In this document: piece by piece, positions 16,256 to 24,921 of the stretch
Position numbering within the stretch: position 1 is the first letter of the stretch
Layout of the letters: each line of letters begins with the position of its first letter
Source of the DNA: Latescibacteria bacterium UBA6620
Lineage (GTDB): Bacteria > Latescibacterota > UBA2968
Assembly: GCA_002433075.1 (NCBI GenBank)
Contig: DJHM01000061.1
Coordinates: forward strand, 218,849-259,394
Reading direction: 5' to 3'
DNA length: 40,546 bases
Position numbers and translations under genes: made by a program
Notes under the pieces: generated by a model
What the model saw: the letters and a program-made list of their open reading frames with translations, nothing else
Database searches by the model: none
Told to the model about the DNA's origin: nothing

Positions 16256-17106
16256 GTCAGATCGCCAGCATGCAGCCGATGCGAACAGCGGACTGTGAGC
16301 CCTCGCTCACCGACACGCAGGTCCTCGAGTTCTGCCGGAAAGGCTTTCTGTTTTTCGAAGCGGTCGTGCCCGACGACGTGAATCGTCGTGTCTTCGACTT
16401 CATCCCCGAGCACGGTCAGAACGCGCTGCGTCAGCAGGACTGGTTTGTCGACAACGTTTTATTGAACACGCCTGTCGCCGGGGCCGTCCGGTCCCTTCTC
16501 GGAGCAAACTTTGCGCTTCCGGTCGGGATCTCCAATCACCTGATGGAATGTCCCGCTCCAAAACAGAACTGGCATCGGGATGGCGGATCTCGCTACGGCC
16601 CAGAGGTCAACAACCTCCAGGTCTTCTATTACCCTCAAGACACGCCCACGGAGATGGGGCCCACGGAGGTCTATCCCGGGTCGCACCATCTCTTCGCCCT
16701 CCAGAGCTGGATGGGTCACTACGACCAGATCCGTGGCGCCATTTCCACGGCAGCCCCAGCCGGATCGATCTTCATCACCGCTTACTCGATCTGGCACCGC
16801 CGCGGCGCCTCGACGGCGACTGGCACCCGAAATCTGCTCAAGTACAGCTACTGGCGAACGGCTCAACCGAAGCGGGATTGGATCCTCGATCCCGACTTCG
16901 ATCTGTCGACCCACGAATACATCCCGAACGGACTTCCCGGCCAGCAGTTCCGCGACTGGTACGATGCCGCCGCCATGTTCTTCTGGCTCTGCGGCGACGA
17001 CCGCCCCCTCCTGGGCATTCTCGGGGGCGAAGGCTGGCCGATGGGCTACCCACCCCCACGGAAAGGGGCCAACACCTTCCCACCCGAAGGCTTCCAACGG
17101 CTCTAG
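16252..17106 (+). CDS. PhyH-family dioxygenase, subfamily A copy 1
   Basis: From GTG 16252 this is 284 residues with H108-R-D110 (NWHRDGGSRYG), H182 in SIWHRRGAS and R193 in TGTRNLLKY. It is a clear paralog of the gene at 25352. Both share DCEPxLxDxQVxEFCRxG near the N-terminus, VFYYPQxT, EMGPTExxPGSH, APAGSIF and KYxYWRTA. I chose the GTG because GGGAGG lies about 5 nt upstream and the start overlaps the hydrolase stop. A small protein of unknown function follows at 17255. A partner of the same family precedes the 25352 paralog, so the pair is linked by duplication. Confidence 0.9.
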   Translation: MSQIASMQPMRTADCEPSLTDTQVLEFCRKGFLFFEAVVPDDVNRRVFDFIPEHGQNALRQQDWFVDNVLLNTPVAGAVRSLLGANFALPVGISNHLMECPAPKQNWHRDGGSRYGPEVNNLQVFYYPQDTPTEMGPTEVYPGSHHLFALQSWMGHYDQIRGAISTAAPAGSIFITAYSIWHRRGASTATGTRNLLKYSYWRTAQPKRDWILDPDFDLSTHEYIPNGLPGQQFRDWYDAAAMFFWLCGDDRPLLGILGGEGWPMGYPPPRKGANTFPPEGFQRL

Positions 17107-17131
17107 ACGCTTCAAATTGAGCATCGAATCG

Positions 17132-17200
17132 CGGCGGTCAGTTCGAGCGGAGTCGGCCTGCCAAAGCTCGCTTGCGAGCGGCGGCAGGAGAACCCGCCCT
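17132..17200. repeat. Palindromic repeat carrying a nested 33-bp insertion
   Basis: CGGCGGTCAGTTCGAGCGG followed by AGTCG, and the closing AGAACCCGCC, match the uninterrupted copy at 21338-21371. Here 33 bases (17156-17188) split the match. The insert has inverted ends CCTGCC and GGCAGG and an inner GCTCGCTTGCGAGC palindrome. It therefore looks like one small palindromic element inserted into another. It lies between a PhyH gene and the small-protein gene. Confidence 0.75.
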
Positions 17201-17254
17201 TTACAGAATGCGACAATTGGATTCCGAATCCTCAGCCTAACACCAACCATTCCC

Positions 17255-17524
17255 ATGCAAGATCTTCTCTACCTCCAGACCAACAGCACCGCGCTCGACG
17301 CGGGCGTCCTCGGCATCCGACTCGTCGTAGACGGCCAGATCGTCAACCTCCCCGAGGATCCTGCGGAGTGGCCCTACCAGTCGGTCCTTGAAGCCATCCG
17401 CGACGGCTGGCAAGTCGTCCAGTTCCCCAACCTGGCCTTGTTGATGGACGAATCCAAAACCTACGGTCTGGGATGCGAATTCATTCTCGAGCGCCTGAAG
17501 ACAACGGAAGGAGAGGGGCCGTGA
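17255..17524 (+). CDS. Small conserved protein of unknown function, copy 1
   Basis: An 89-residue protein that I do not recognise. It contains DLLYLQ, EWPYQSVLEAIRDGWQVVQF and TYGLGCEFILE. A second copy of 119 residues at 24922-25281 matches it at roughly half of about 80 aligned positions by eye. The strongest match is in LLYLQ, EWPY, DGW, FP and TYGLGC. The two copies differ mainly in a 37-residue N-terminal extension missing here. Both sit next to PhyH genes of the same subfamily. Its TGA overlaps the next PhyH GTG by four bases. The conserved cysteine and aromatics suggest a folded protein, perhaps a partner or substrate carrier, but no function can be assigned. Confidence 0.82.
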   Translation: MQDLLYLQTNSTALDAGVLGIRLVVDGQIVNLPEDPAEWPYQSVLEAIRDGWQVVQFPNLALLMDESKTYGLGCEFILERLKTTEGEGP

Positions 17525-18333
17525 CAACGCTCGACAGCATCGATCTCGACCTTCGGATCGCCGAATTCAAGATCAACGGCTACGTCGTCTTGGAAGACAT
17601 GCTTCACGAAGAAACCATTGACCGGGTTCGCGAGGCCTTTCTCCCTCTCCTCCAGCACGTCAAGGAACGAGAGACCGAAGAGTCGGGGCACGAAGTAGGC
17701 GACGTTCGTACGGGAAAGGGCAGGCTGCAGGTCACGAATCGCTACACCCTGACGATCCCGTGGGTGGAACCCTTCGCCGACCCCGAAATCTTCGAGCACC
17801 CCGTCATCCTCGAGTTCCTCGAACGCTACTGGGGCACTGACGACTTCGTCATCGTCTGCTACCACTCTAACAACCCCTATCCTGGCAGTGAATTCCAACG
17901 ATGGCATCGAGACACATCCATCGGAAAAGACATTCCGCACACGGGACTGGAAAGAACCCCCATCGTCGGCGTGAAATTTCCCCTCGTGGAGACGTCCGAG
18001 GAGAACGGCAGCATCGAGGTTCTACCAAGTACACAGTATCTGGCGGATCCAGGCCTCGAACCGAAATATGACGAGATCATCAGAGCGGGTCGTTTCCCCT
18101 CTTCACATCGTCTAAACATGAAAAAGGGCACGATGTGGGTTCAGGACGTGAGAACGCTTCATCGGGGCACGCCGAACCGATCCGATGCACCTCGTCCCGA
18201 ACTCGTCGTGTGCTATTGCAGACCCTTCTGGAACATCACTCACGTGATGGAGATGACGAACGAATTCTATGAGGGGCTATCGGAGCGAGGTCAGAAGTTA
18301 CTCGTGCGGAGGGAAATCGTGGATGGTGAATAA
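17521..18333 (+). CDS. PhyH-family dioxygenase
   Basis: From GTG 17521 this is 270 residues with H129-R-D131 (RWHRDTSIGKD), H214 in TLHRGTPN and R225 in DAPRPELVV, all PhyH ligands. TSEENGSIEVLPSTQYL is the usual central strand. The start is set by GGAAGGAGAGG about 4-12 nt upstream and by the GTGA overlap with the small-protein gene. It is not a close relative of the PhyH at 16252, so two different PhyH subfamilies flank the small protein. The product and small protein are likely made together. A composite hairpin repeat follows the stop. Confidence 0.9.
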   Translation: MTTLDSIDLDLRIAEFKINGYVVLEDMLHEETIDRVREAFLPLLQHVKERETEESGHEVGDVRTGKGRLQVTNRYTLTIPWVEPFADPEIFEHPVILEFLERYWGTDDFVIVCYHSNNPYPGSEFQRWHRDTSIGKDIPHTGLERTPIVGVKFPLVETSEENGSIEVLPSTQYLADPGLEPKYDEIIRAGRFPSSHRLNMKKGTMWVQDVRTLHRGTPNRSDAPRPELVVCYCRPFWNITHVMEMTNEFYEGLSERGQKLLVRREIVDGE

Positions 18334-18345
18334 GAACGAAACCTG

Positions 18346-18479
18346 CGTCCCCGTGCAAAGCACAGGGACGAGTGATGCGCTTAGTACCTGCGCCGGGTCC
18401 GGTATTTGGAGTGTCGCCAGAACCGGGCCCCTCCCATCACAATGGCGAGCGCTCTCGTCCTCATGCTGAGCACGAGGAC
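18346..18479. repeat. Composite hairpin repeat, copy 2
   Basis: Three hairpins in a row follow the PhyH stop. Arms CGTCCCCGTGC (18346-18356) and GCACAGGGACG (18360-18370) form the first. GGGTCCGGT (18395-18403) with ACCGGGCCC (18422-18430) forms the second. GTCCTCATGC (18457-18466) with GCACGAGGAC (18470-18479) forms the third. Each stem has one wobble pair or mismatch. The modules match those at 8908-8986 and 35252-35378, in a different order. A terminator role is plausible. Confidence 0.7.
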
Positions 18480-18514
18480 AGATAGCCAAGTGTTCGATCA
18501 ACAAAGGAGTCGAG

Positions 18515-19531
18515 GTGGCATATCGCGGAGCAGTCATCGGTTGTGGACGCATCGGCAGTACGATCGACGACGAACACGTCGACAGACCACAGTTTCGGTA
18601 TCCCTGGGCGCACGCCCCGGCCATGATCGAGGCAAAAGGCATCGACCTCGTTTCCGCATCGGACCTGAGCAAAGATCAGTTGGCCGATTTCAAGAATCGC
18701 TGGGGCGTCGACGCGCTCTACACCGATTATCGTGAGATGATCGAGAAGGAGCGACCCGACATCGTCAGCGTCACCACCCGAGCCGAAGAAAGGGCCGACG
18801 TAGTGATCGGCGTCGCCGAGACAGGCGTCAAGGCGATCTACGCGACCAAACCCATGTGCCGCAGCCTCGCGCAGGCCGACGCGATGATCGAGGCCTGTCG
18901 CAAGAACAACGTCATTCTTGGCATCGCGTGTCACAAGAACTGGAGTCCCTGGTTCCACGCCTGCCTCGACGCGATCCACCGCGGGACGATCGGCGAATTC
19001 TCCTCGATGGTAGCCAACTACGCGTGGAGCATGTCCCGCGGGCACAGCCACACCCTCGCCCTCTTCCGGCTGTTCGCGGACGCACCCGCGAAGTGGGTCT
19101 TCGGCCACATGAACAGCGACGAGGCCGCCCGCGGAAACGATGACCTGCACGGTACGGGCATGATTCTCTACGAAAGCGGCATCCGCGGGTATCTCAACAC
19201 GGGCGGCTGGCTCAACATCGACTTCGTCGGAAGTGACGGGTGGATCAGCGCCCGGAATGAACACGCAGACTTCGAAATGTGGTCGCGACACCCGGAGACC
19301 CGTGAGCCGATCCGCCGTCAGTTCCCGAACCCCAAGCGCCCTCGAAGTTCACAGCAAGCTGCGATGGAAGGTCTCGCCAGGAACCTCGACGAAGGAACGC
19401 AGCCACTGTGCCCGGGCGAGTTCGGACGCGAAGCCCTCGAAATCGCCATCGGCATGCGGGAATCACATCGTCGGGGTGGAGAGAAAATCTCGCTACCGAT
19501 CGAAGACCGAAGTCTGACTATCATCGCATAG
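18515..19531 (+). CDS. Gfo/Idh/MocA-family oxidoreductase
   Basis: A 338-residue protein with the Rossmann motif VIGCGRIGSTI (7-17). The family EKP lysine appears as TKPMC (K112), and ACHKNWSPWFHA provides a likely substrate-pocket region. These enzymes oxidise or reduce sugars and cyclitols with NAD(P). The GTG start has AAAGGAG 5 nt upstream. EKP is changed to TKP, but the lysine is kept. The context with PhyH and hydrolase genes fits a sugar or sugar-acid route. The gene is separated from the preceding PhyH by repeats, so it may begin a new transcription unit that continues into the PhyH at 19629. Confidence 0.9.
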   Translation: MAYRGAVIGCGRIGSTIDDEHVDRPQFRYPWAHAPAMIEAKGIDLVSASDLSKDQLADFKNRWGVDALYTDYREMIEKERPDIVSVTTRAEERADVVIGVAETGVKAIYATKPMCRSLAQADAMIEACRKNNVILGIACHKNWSPWFHACLDAIHRGTIGEFSSMVANYAWSMSRGHSHTLALFRLFADAPAKWVFGHMNSDEAARGNDDLHGTGMILYESGIRGYLNTGGWLNIDFVGSDGWISARNEHADFEMWSRHPETREPIRRQFPNPKRPRSSQQAAMEGLARNLDEGTQPLCPGEFGREALEIAIGMRESHRRGGEKISLPIEDRSLTIIA

Positions 19532-19567
19532 TGGCCTTGGGTGTCCTGAAGGGGCACCGTCCTGCAG

Positions 19568-19590
19568 CCCAGGGTTCCAAGAACCCTGGG
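19568..19590. repeat. Perfect 9-bp hairpin CCCAGGGTT/AACCCTGGG
   Basis: CCCAGGGTT, a 5-nt loop CCAAG, and AACCCTGGG form a perfect hairpin in the 97-nt gap between the Gfo/Idh/MocA and PhyH genes. Short ACCGT/ACGGT arms flank it further out. It may be an attenuator or a repeat copy. No poly-T run follows. Confidence 0.5.
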
Positions 19591-19628
19591 TTACACGGTA
19601 GTACAATCATCCATCGAATAGAAACCCA

Positions 19629-20843
19629 GTGAAAGTCAATCCCGAACAACTCATCGAGAACGGCTACATCATTCTGAAGGACGTCGTTCCACCCAGCGAA
19701 CTTCAACGTCTGCGAGATACGTTCGAAACGCTGTTGGATCGCCAGAAGGAAGTCTGGCGTGCGGAACGAAAGCCTGACGATCCGCCCGGCGGTGTCTACG
19801 AGTCATCCTCACAACCGCGGGTATTCTTCAACGAGGTCGTCGACGACGGAACCGCCGCCGCCGCGGGGTTCTGCCTCCACGAGAACACGCTCGGTGTCAG
19901 CCGCCAGTTGATGAACGGCCCTGAAGCAGGCGTCGCTCTGATGGCCCTCATGTGCAGCCCGGTGGAGGACCACGGTCCGCAACATTGGCATCGCGACATG
20001 AACCCCGAGCTGCTGGCCCCTCTGGGTGGCTTGCAGACCGAGTTGCTGGAAGGCGGAATCAGCCACACGCAGTGGAACATCCCGCTCTACGACGACAGCG
20101 TGTTCTGGATCGTGCCGGGCAGCCACCGCCGCCCCAACACGCCGGAAGAGCAAGGCCGACTCGTGACCGACGACAGGACCCCCCTCCCTGGAAGCATCCC
20201 CGTCGAGCTGAACGCAGGAGACGGCGTAGTCTACAGCAACCTGCTCCTCCACTGGGGCAGCAACTACAGCACGAAGCTGCGACGAACGATTCATCTCGGC
20301 TACCGCTCGTTCGAGGGGCCCACCCTCTCTTACGTGGGACACAACTATTGGCGCGACGACGTCACCCGCCTGCCGGGTGACGTCGGGCGCGGCTTCCAGA
20401 AGTTCGTGTGCCTGGACAACCACAGATGGGACCAGATCGAGGTGATTTTCCGAGCCATTCTGGACCGGGACGCAGATCGATTTCAAGACGCATTGGCCAC
20501 GCTCCATCCGGCCGGATCATCGAGAATGGTTTCGATGGTGTTGATGTGCCGATTGGCCGACAAGGTCCAGAAACTCAACCGTCCCGACATTCGGGATCTT
20601 CCATTCGAGGCGCGAGTCGAGGCGGCGCGGGAGCATCGATTGAGCTTTCAGCCCTACGAGGCGTTCGCAGAGCGTTTCACGTACACAGAGACCGACACGA
20701 TCTGGTCTCATTTCGACAGGCTGGCGACCGTCCTCGCCGCAGACGCCGATCGGTTTATGGATAGGGATGTATCCGGTTCAAGATTCGCCTACACCGACAT
20801 GCCAGATTTCGAAGTGGAAGACTTCATCCAAGACTGGAACTGA
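19629..20843 (+). CDS. PhyH-family dioxygenase, long form
   Basis: At 404 residues this is the longest PhyH gene here. The core has H121-R-D123 (HWHRDMNPE), H208 in LLLHWGSN and R218/R219 in TKLRRTIHLGY. An extra C-terminal region of about 150 residues after LGYRSFEG is rich in charged helices and ends FEVEDFIQDWN. It has no domain that I recognise. The gene starts at GTG 19629. The cupin gene follows after 11 bases, so co-transcription is likely. The extra tail is unusual and may bind another protein or substrate. Confidence 0.88.
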   Translation: MKVNPEQLIENGYIILKDVVPPSELQRLRDTFETLLDRQKEVWRAERKPDDPPGGVYESSSQPRVFFNEVVDDGTAAAAGFCLHENTLGVSRQLMNGPEAGVALMALMCSPVEDHGPQHWHRDMNPELLAPLGGLQTELLEGGISHTQWNIPLYDDSVFWIVPGSHRRPNTPEEQGRLVTDDRTPLPGSIPVELNAGDGVVYSNLLLHWGSNYSTKLRRTIHLGYRSFEGPTLSYVGHNYWRDDVTRLPGDVGRGFQKFVCLDNHRWDQIEVIFRAILDRDADRFQDALATLHPAGSSRMVSMVLMCRLADKVQKLNRPDIRDLPFEARVEAAREHRLSFQPYEAFAERFTYTETDTIWSHFDRLATVLAADADRFMDRDVSGSRFAYTDMPDFEVEDFIQDWN

Positions 20844-20854
20844 GAAAGGACAAC

Positions 20855-21283
20855 ATGGCCAAAATCAGGGAATTCAAAGGCTACGACGCGAACGACCTGC
20901 CAGAAGGATTGCCTCCCAAACCGGAGGTCGCGCCCGATCCCGTGATCGTCGATGCATCGAACGGCCTGCCCGTCGTCTATCCGGGCTGTCACGGGATCGG
21001 AGTTCGCGTCGTGCATCCCTCGAACGAAAAGGCCCCCGCAAAAAACATGGGCCTCGTTCTCTTTTACGTTCCGCCCCACGTCGTTCTCGAACCGGGCTCA
21101 CACGCAACAGAAGAGACCTACGTGATCCTTGAGGGCGAAGGCGAGATGACGTTCGAGCGGATGACGCGCCAGGTCAAGAAAGGTGACTTCATCTACCTAC
21201 CTGCGTGGTGCGTACACGGGATCGAGAACACCGGGAACGAAACGCTGGTCGTTCTCATCTGCACCTCACCTCCGAATCCGTAG
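20855..21283 (+). CDS. Cupin-domain protein
   Basis: A 142-residue single-domain cupin. Cupin motif 1 is GSHATEETYVILEGEGEM (81-98), with only one histidine (H83) where two are usual. E86 or E87 could be another ligand. Motif 2 is GDFIYLPAWCVHGIENTG (110-127), with H121. The reduced histidine set suggests either a weak metal site or a binding role. It follows the long PhyH gene by 11 bases with an AAAGGA ribosome site, so it probably works in the same pathway, for example as an isomerase or sugar-binding partner. Function is not assigned. Confidence 0.88.
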   Translation: MAKIREFKGYDANDLPEGLPPKPEVAPDPVIVDASNGLPVVYPGCHGIGVRVVHPSNEKAPAKNMGLVLFYVPPHVVLEPGSHATEETYVILEGEGEMTFERMTRQVKKGDFIYLPAWCVHGIENTGNETLVVLICTSPPNP

Positions 21284-21337
21284 AACTGAGCTCATGGAGT
21301 CGGACAGTCCATCCACGTAATTTTCGGGAACAGATAA

Positions 21338-21371
21338 CGGCGGTCAGTTCGAGCGGAGTCGAGAACCCGCC
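21338..21371. repeat. Uninterrupted palindromic repeat (GGCGG..CCGCC type)
   Basis: The element opens with CGGCGGTCAGTTCGAGCGG and closes with AGTCGAGAACCCGCC. It is the empty-site counterpart of the split copy at 17132-17200. The inner TTCGAGC and GTCGAGAA parts match copies near 922 and 27226. It lies in the gap before the CocE-like gene. Confidence 0.7.
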
Positions 21372-21480
21372 CTAGAGGGGAGCCTTTAAACGATTCGCGA
21401 CTCTCTCGATACATAGCTGCACATCTTTCGAAGTGACGTTGCAAAAAGTGCGCACACGCCAAGAGACCCGCTCAACGACT

Positions 21481-23421
21481 ATGGCATCTTCACCACCATT
21501 CCCCACAGAAGCGATCTACAGCTGCAGCGTCGATCTCGACGTGATGATGCCCATGCGGGATAGTGTCCATCTGGCTACGGACCTCTATTGGCCTGTAGAC
21601 GATGCCGGACGGCGCCTCCAGAAGAATCTTGGGACGGTTCTCGTGCGCACCTCCTACAACAAGACGAACGTCGAGTGGGACGGCGTGCCGGAATATTACG
21701 TAGCTCGAGGTTTCGTCTTCATCATCCAGGACTTGCGGTCGCGTTACAAGTCAGAAGGCGACGGTCGCTACCACCACACGTGCAATCCGTGGGAGGGCGA
21801 CGACGGCTACGACACCGTCGAATGGATTGCGGCACAACCCTGGTCGAATGGAAGAGTCGGCATGATGGGCAGCTCACATCGCGCCATCGTCCAGACCCAG
21901 GCGGCCTTGTATCGTCCCCCCCACCTCACGACGATCTGCCCCGAGCAGGGCCCGACGAACATCTACCTCCACGAAGCGCGGGAGGGTGGGGCCATGGCCC
22001 TCCACATGTACACGGCCATCTGCAACCACGCGCTCGATGCCCACGAGATTCGCGACGACGAACAGCGCGTCGCCCAGGTCGCTCAGGCGTTGGCCGACGC
22101 AACCGACTGGCTCCAGAAACTTCCCCCCAAACCGGACGACAATCCACTGATCGGCGTGCCCCACCTTCAGGAGACCCTGTTCGATTACTTCTATCGCGGC
22201 GAATACGACGACTGGTGGTCACAGGACTGCAACGACCAGACGCCCTACTGGGACAACCACGCCGACATCCCCTGCCTCATCACCGGCGGCTGGTTCGACC
22301 CGTTCATCGACGGAACAACCGAATACTTCGAGTCGATGGTTGCTTGCAACGAAACACCGACCCGGATGATCGTCGGGCCCTGGGGGCACGGCACGATGCG
22401 TGTCAACACCACGTCGCTCGGAGACGTCGACTTCGGGCCGGAAGCGGAGCAGGGCTACCCTGCACACAACGAGCTCCGGGTACGATGGTTCGATCGTTGG
22501 TTGAGGGATGCGTCAAACTGTGTAGAGGAAGATCCACCTGTCGAGATCTTCGTGATGGGCGGCGGCTCTGGCAGAAGGACGGCGCAGGGACTGCTCGACC
22601 ACGGGGGCAAGTGGCGAGCCGAGGAAGCCTGGCCCATCGAACGGACATTCCAGGAGACGCACTACCTGACCGTCCAGGGTGGCTTGGCTGGCGAGCCCCC
22701 GATTTCCAGCGATCGCATCAGCTATGACTACGACCCCGCCCACCCGGTTCCTTCCGCAGGCGGCAACCTGGCTCATCTGTTCGCCCTCGACCTGACCGAC
22801 GAGATCACTCTCGATCCCGTGGCGCCGTTCGGACAACGCGCGTCCACCTACCGTCAGCATCGAGAGATCGTCCCGTGGGGCCCAATGGACCAGAGGGAGC
22901 AAGCGTGGATGTTGGGAGACCGCTCGCCGGGCGCCCGTCTCGCCGATCGTCCGGACGTCCTGACCTTCGAGACGCATCCCTTGCAGGAGGACACCGAGGT
23001 CACGGGGCAGCCTGTCGTGAATCTCTGGGTCTCCTCCTCTGCTCCCGACACGGACATCACGGCCAAGCTCGTCGACGTTTATCCCCCCAACGAGGATTAC
23101 CCGGAAGGCTACGAAATGAACGTCACGGACACGGTTCTACGGATGCGATACCGAAACAGTTGGACCGATCCCGAGATGATGGAATCCGGCAAGATTTATT
23201 CCATATCCATTGCCCTGCCGGCAACGAGCAATTCGTTCCAGGCGGGACATCGAATCAGATTGGATGTCTCGAGCAGCAACTTTCCGCGTCTCGAGCCGAA
23301 CCCGAATACCGGAGAGCCCGTCGGCCGTCACACGCGCGTCGAGGTCGCAACGAACACGCTGCACGTCGGTGCCGATACGCCCTCGAATCTCGTGTTGCCA
23401 GTCATTCCGCCCAATCGGTAG
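21481..23421 (+). CDS. CocE/NonD-family (X-Pro dipeptidyl-peptidase-like) hydrolase
   Basis: An alpha/beta-hydrolase with the S15/CocE layout. DLDVMMPMRDSVHLATDLYW is near the N-terminus. The nucleophile elbow is GSSHRA with S132, D273 lies in GGWFDPF and H303 in VGPWGHG. The C-terminal half (about residues 400-646) is the usual jelly-roll lid (LWVSSSAPDTDITAKLVDVY). These enzymes hydrolyse esters or acyl-amides. The elbow G-x-S-x-x-G ends in alanine here. I used ATG 21481; an upstream GTG at 21433 would add 16 residues. The next gene starts 33 bases after the stop. No clear signal peptide is present. Confidence 0.87.
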   Translation: MASSPPFPTEAIYSCSVDLDVMMPMRDSVHLATDLYWPVDDAGRRLQKNLGTVLVRTSYNKTNVEWDGVPEYYVARGFVFIIQDLRSRYKSEGDGRYHHTCNPWEGDDGYDTVEWIAAQPWSNGRVGMMGSSHRAIVQTQAALYRPPHLTTICPEQGPTNIYLHEAREGGAMALHMYTAICNHALDAHEIRDDEQRVAQVAQALADATDWLQKLPPKPDDNPLIGVPHLQETLFDYFYRGEYDDWWSQDCNDQTPYWDNHADIPCLITGGWFDPFIDGTTEYFESMVACNETPTRMIVGPWGHGTMRVNTTSLGDVDFGPEAEQGYPAHNELRVRWFDRWLRDASNCVEEDPPVEIFVMGGGSGRRTAQGLLDHGGKWRAEEAWPIERTFQETHYLTVQGGLAGEPPISSDRISYDYDPAHPVPSAGGNLAHLFALDLTDEITLDPVAPFGQRASTYRQHREIVPWGPMDQREQAWMLGDRSPGARLADRPDVLTFETHPLQEDTEVTGQPVVNLWVSSSAPDTDITAKLVDVYPPNEDYPEGYEMNVTDTVLRMRYRNSWTDPEMMESGKIYSISIALPATSNSFQAGHRIRLDVSSSNFPRLEPNPNTGEPVGRHTRVEVATNTLHVGADTPSNLVLPVIPPNR

Positions 23422-23454
23422 CCTCCACGGTCACACGGCGTCCGGAGTGCAGAA

Positions 23455-24075
23455 ATGATCTACGAAATACGCACCTACAACCTCAAAACTCGCCAGCTTC
23501 AGGAATACTGGAAGCGATTCCAGGAGAAATTTCCGGGTCGTGAAGCATTCTCGGAACTGAGCGGTCACTTCTACTCCGAGATTGGACCACTCAACCAGAT
23601 GGTCGCGATCTGGCCGTATGAAGACGTGGATCAACGCGCCGACATCCGGCAGCGCGCCGAAGCGGGCCCGAACCCGGCGTGGCCGCCCGACTCGGGTTCG
23701 CTCATCGTCGACATGGTCTCGCAGATCTACCTGCCAGCACCCTTCATGCGGCCCCTCAGTTCGGGCAAGTACGGCCCCTTCTACGAGATGCGGCTCTACA
23801 CCTATCCGGCCGAGGCCATTCCCGCCGTCCTCGATGCGTGGGAGGGCCGGATCCAGGCGCGAGAAGAGCTCTCCCCGCTGGTCGGTTGCTGGTATGCGGA
23901 GTACGGCGGGCCCAACAACTTCATCCATCTCTGGGCGTATGAATCGTTCGAGAAACGGCTGAGGATCCGGCAGGAGGCCCGCGATCGTGACATCTGGCCG
24001 CCGCCCGGTCCCGTGGCGCCCGTTCGGCAGGAAAGCAAACTCCTTTTGCCAGCTCCCTTCTCGCCCCTGCAGTAA
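23455..24075 (+). CDS. NIPSNAP-family protein
   Basis: A 206-residue protein made of two ferredoxin-like halves. The first begins MIYEIRTYNLKTRQLQEYWK and the second FYEMRLYTYPAEAIPAVL (109-126). Repeated GCWYAEYGGPNNFIHLWAY-type strands are typical of NIPSNAP dimeric alpha-beta barrels. Bacterial members often accompany catabolic enzymes, and some may bind or modify small aromatic or keto compounds, but roles are poorly known. It is between the CocE-like gene and the deacetylase gene (19 bases to the next start) and is likely part of one operon. Confidence 0.9.
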   Translation: MIYEIRTYNLKTRQLQEYWKRFQEKFPGREAFSELSGHFYSEIGPLNQMVAIWPYEDVDQRADIRQRAEAGPNPAWPPDSGSLIVDMVSQIYLPAPFMRPLSSGKYGPFYEMRLYTYPAEAIPAVLDAWEGRIQAREELSPLVGCWYAEYGGPNNFIHLWAYESFEKRLRIRQEARDRDIWPPPGPVAPVRQESKLLLPAPFSPLQ

Positions 24076-24094
24076 CGCTTTTCGAGAGTCCACC

Positions 24095-24898
24095 ATGGCG
24101 CGATCCGACACAACCACCGGCCAGAAGATCCCCATCCTCGTTTACCACCACGTCTACGCCGAAGGCAGCGCAGAGCTTGGGGCGATCGAGGCTGACAATG
24201 GGGCTGGCGTCATCAGCGAGGCCGCTTTCCGTCAACAGATGGCGTATCTCGTCGATCGGGAATGGAACGTCGTGTCGACTTCACGCGTTCTCGACTGGAT
24301 CATCGACGGCACGTCCTTGCCGCCCCGCGCGGTCGTCATCCATTTCGACAACGGATGGCTCGATACCGTCATGGTCGCCCTCCCGATTCTCCAACATCTC
24401 GATTTCTGCGCAACCTGCTTCCCCATCACTGACGGCCTCGAAGCCGCCTCGGAACGACGTTCCATCGAGGTCCGTACCCTTACCGAGGGTGTGATCGAGA
24501 AACCGTTCATGACCTGGGATCACGCCGCCGAACTGCTCCAGGCCGGATGGGAAATCGGGGCACACACGGCAACCCATTGCCGGATCGCGGAACGGCACGA
24601 CGAGGCCGGAGACGAAAGCGTGATTCAGGAAGCCGAGACCTCGAACGCCCTCTTCGAGAAGCACCTTGGATTCGTACCTCGCCATTTCGCGTATCCAAGC
24701 GGTTCACGGAACGATTCGACGGATACAATTCTTTCGCGATATTACCGTTCGTTGCGTCTTTGGCACTTCGACTGGCCTATTCGTTGGTCCTTCACCAGCG
24801 CCGATACATCGCAGCTCGCCATTGAATGCCAGAACATCGACGTACGCGTGCCCTTCGACGACTTCGAGCGCATTTTCACCGAAGCGTCGTTGACTTAG
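24095..24898 (+). CDS. Polysaccharide deacetylase (NodB/CE4) family protein
   Basis: A 267-residue protein with the NodB homology features. IPILVYHHV is near the start, motif 1 is HFDNGW (83-88), motif 2 is GAHTATHCRI with H157 and H161, and motif 3 is FAYPSG. CE4 enzymes remove N- or O-acetyl groups from glycans using a metal held by one Asp and two His. Here motif 1 reads F-D-N-G and not F-D-D-G, so the metal-binding Asp is N86. The catalytic Asp D85 remains. Activity is therefore uncertain. No signal peptide is evident. The small-protein gene follows after 23 bases. Confidence 0.85.
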   Translation: MARSDTTTGQKIPILVYHHVYAEGSAELGAIEADNGAGVISEAAFRQQMAYLVDREWNVVSTSRVLDWIIDGTSLPPRAVVIHFDNGWLDTVMVALPILQHLDFCATCFPITDGLEAASERRSIEVRTLTEGVIEKPFMTWDHAAELLQAGWEIGAHTATHCRIAERHDEAGDESVIQEAETSNALFEKHLGFVPRHFAYPSGSRNDSTDTILSRYYRSLRLWHFDWPIRWSFTSADTSQLAIECQNIDVRVPFDDFERIFTEASLT

Positions 24899-24921
24899 TT
24901 TGCTCGATCTAGGACACGATT

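Noticed and set aside
17255..17524. Longer version of the small protein starting far upstream
   Set aside because: The upstream frame runs through PhyH code in another frame and through the repeat. ATG 17255 is the first sensible start matching the paralog's conserved domain.
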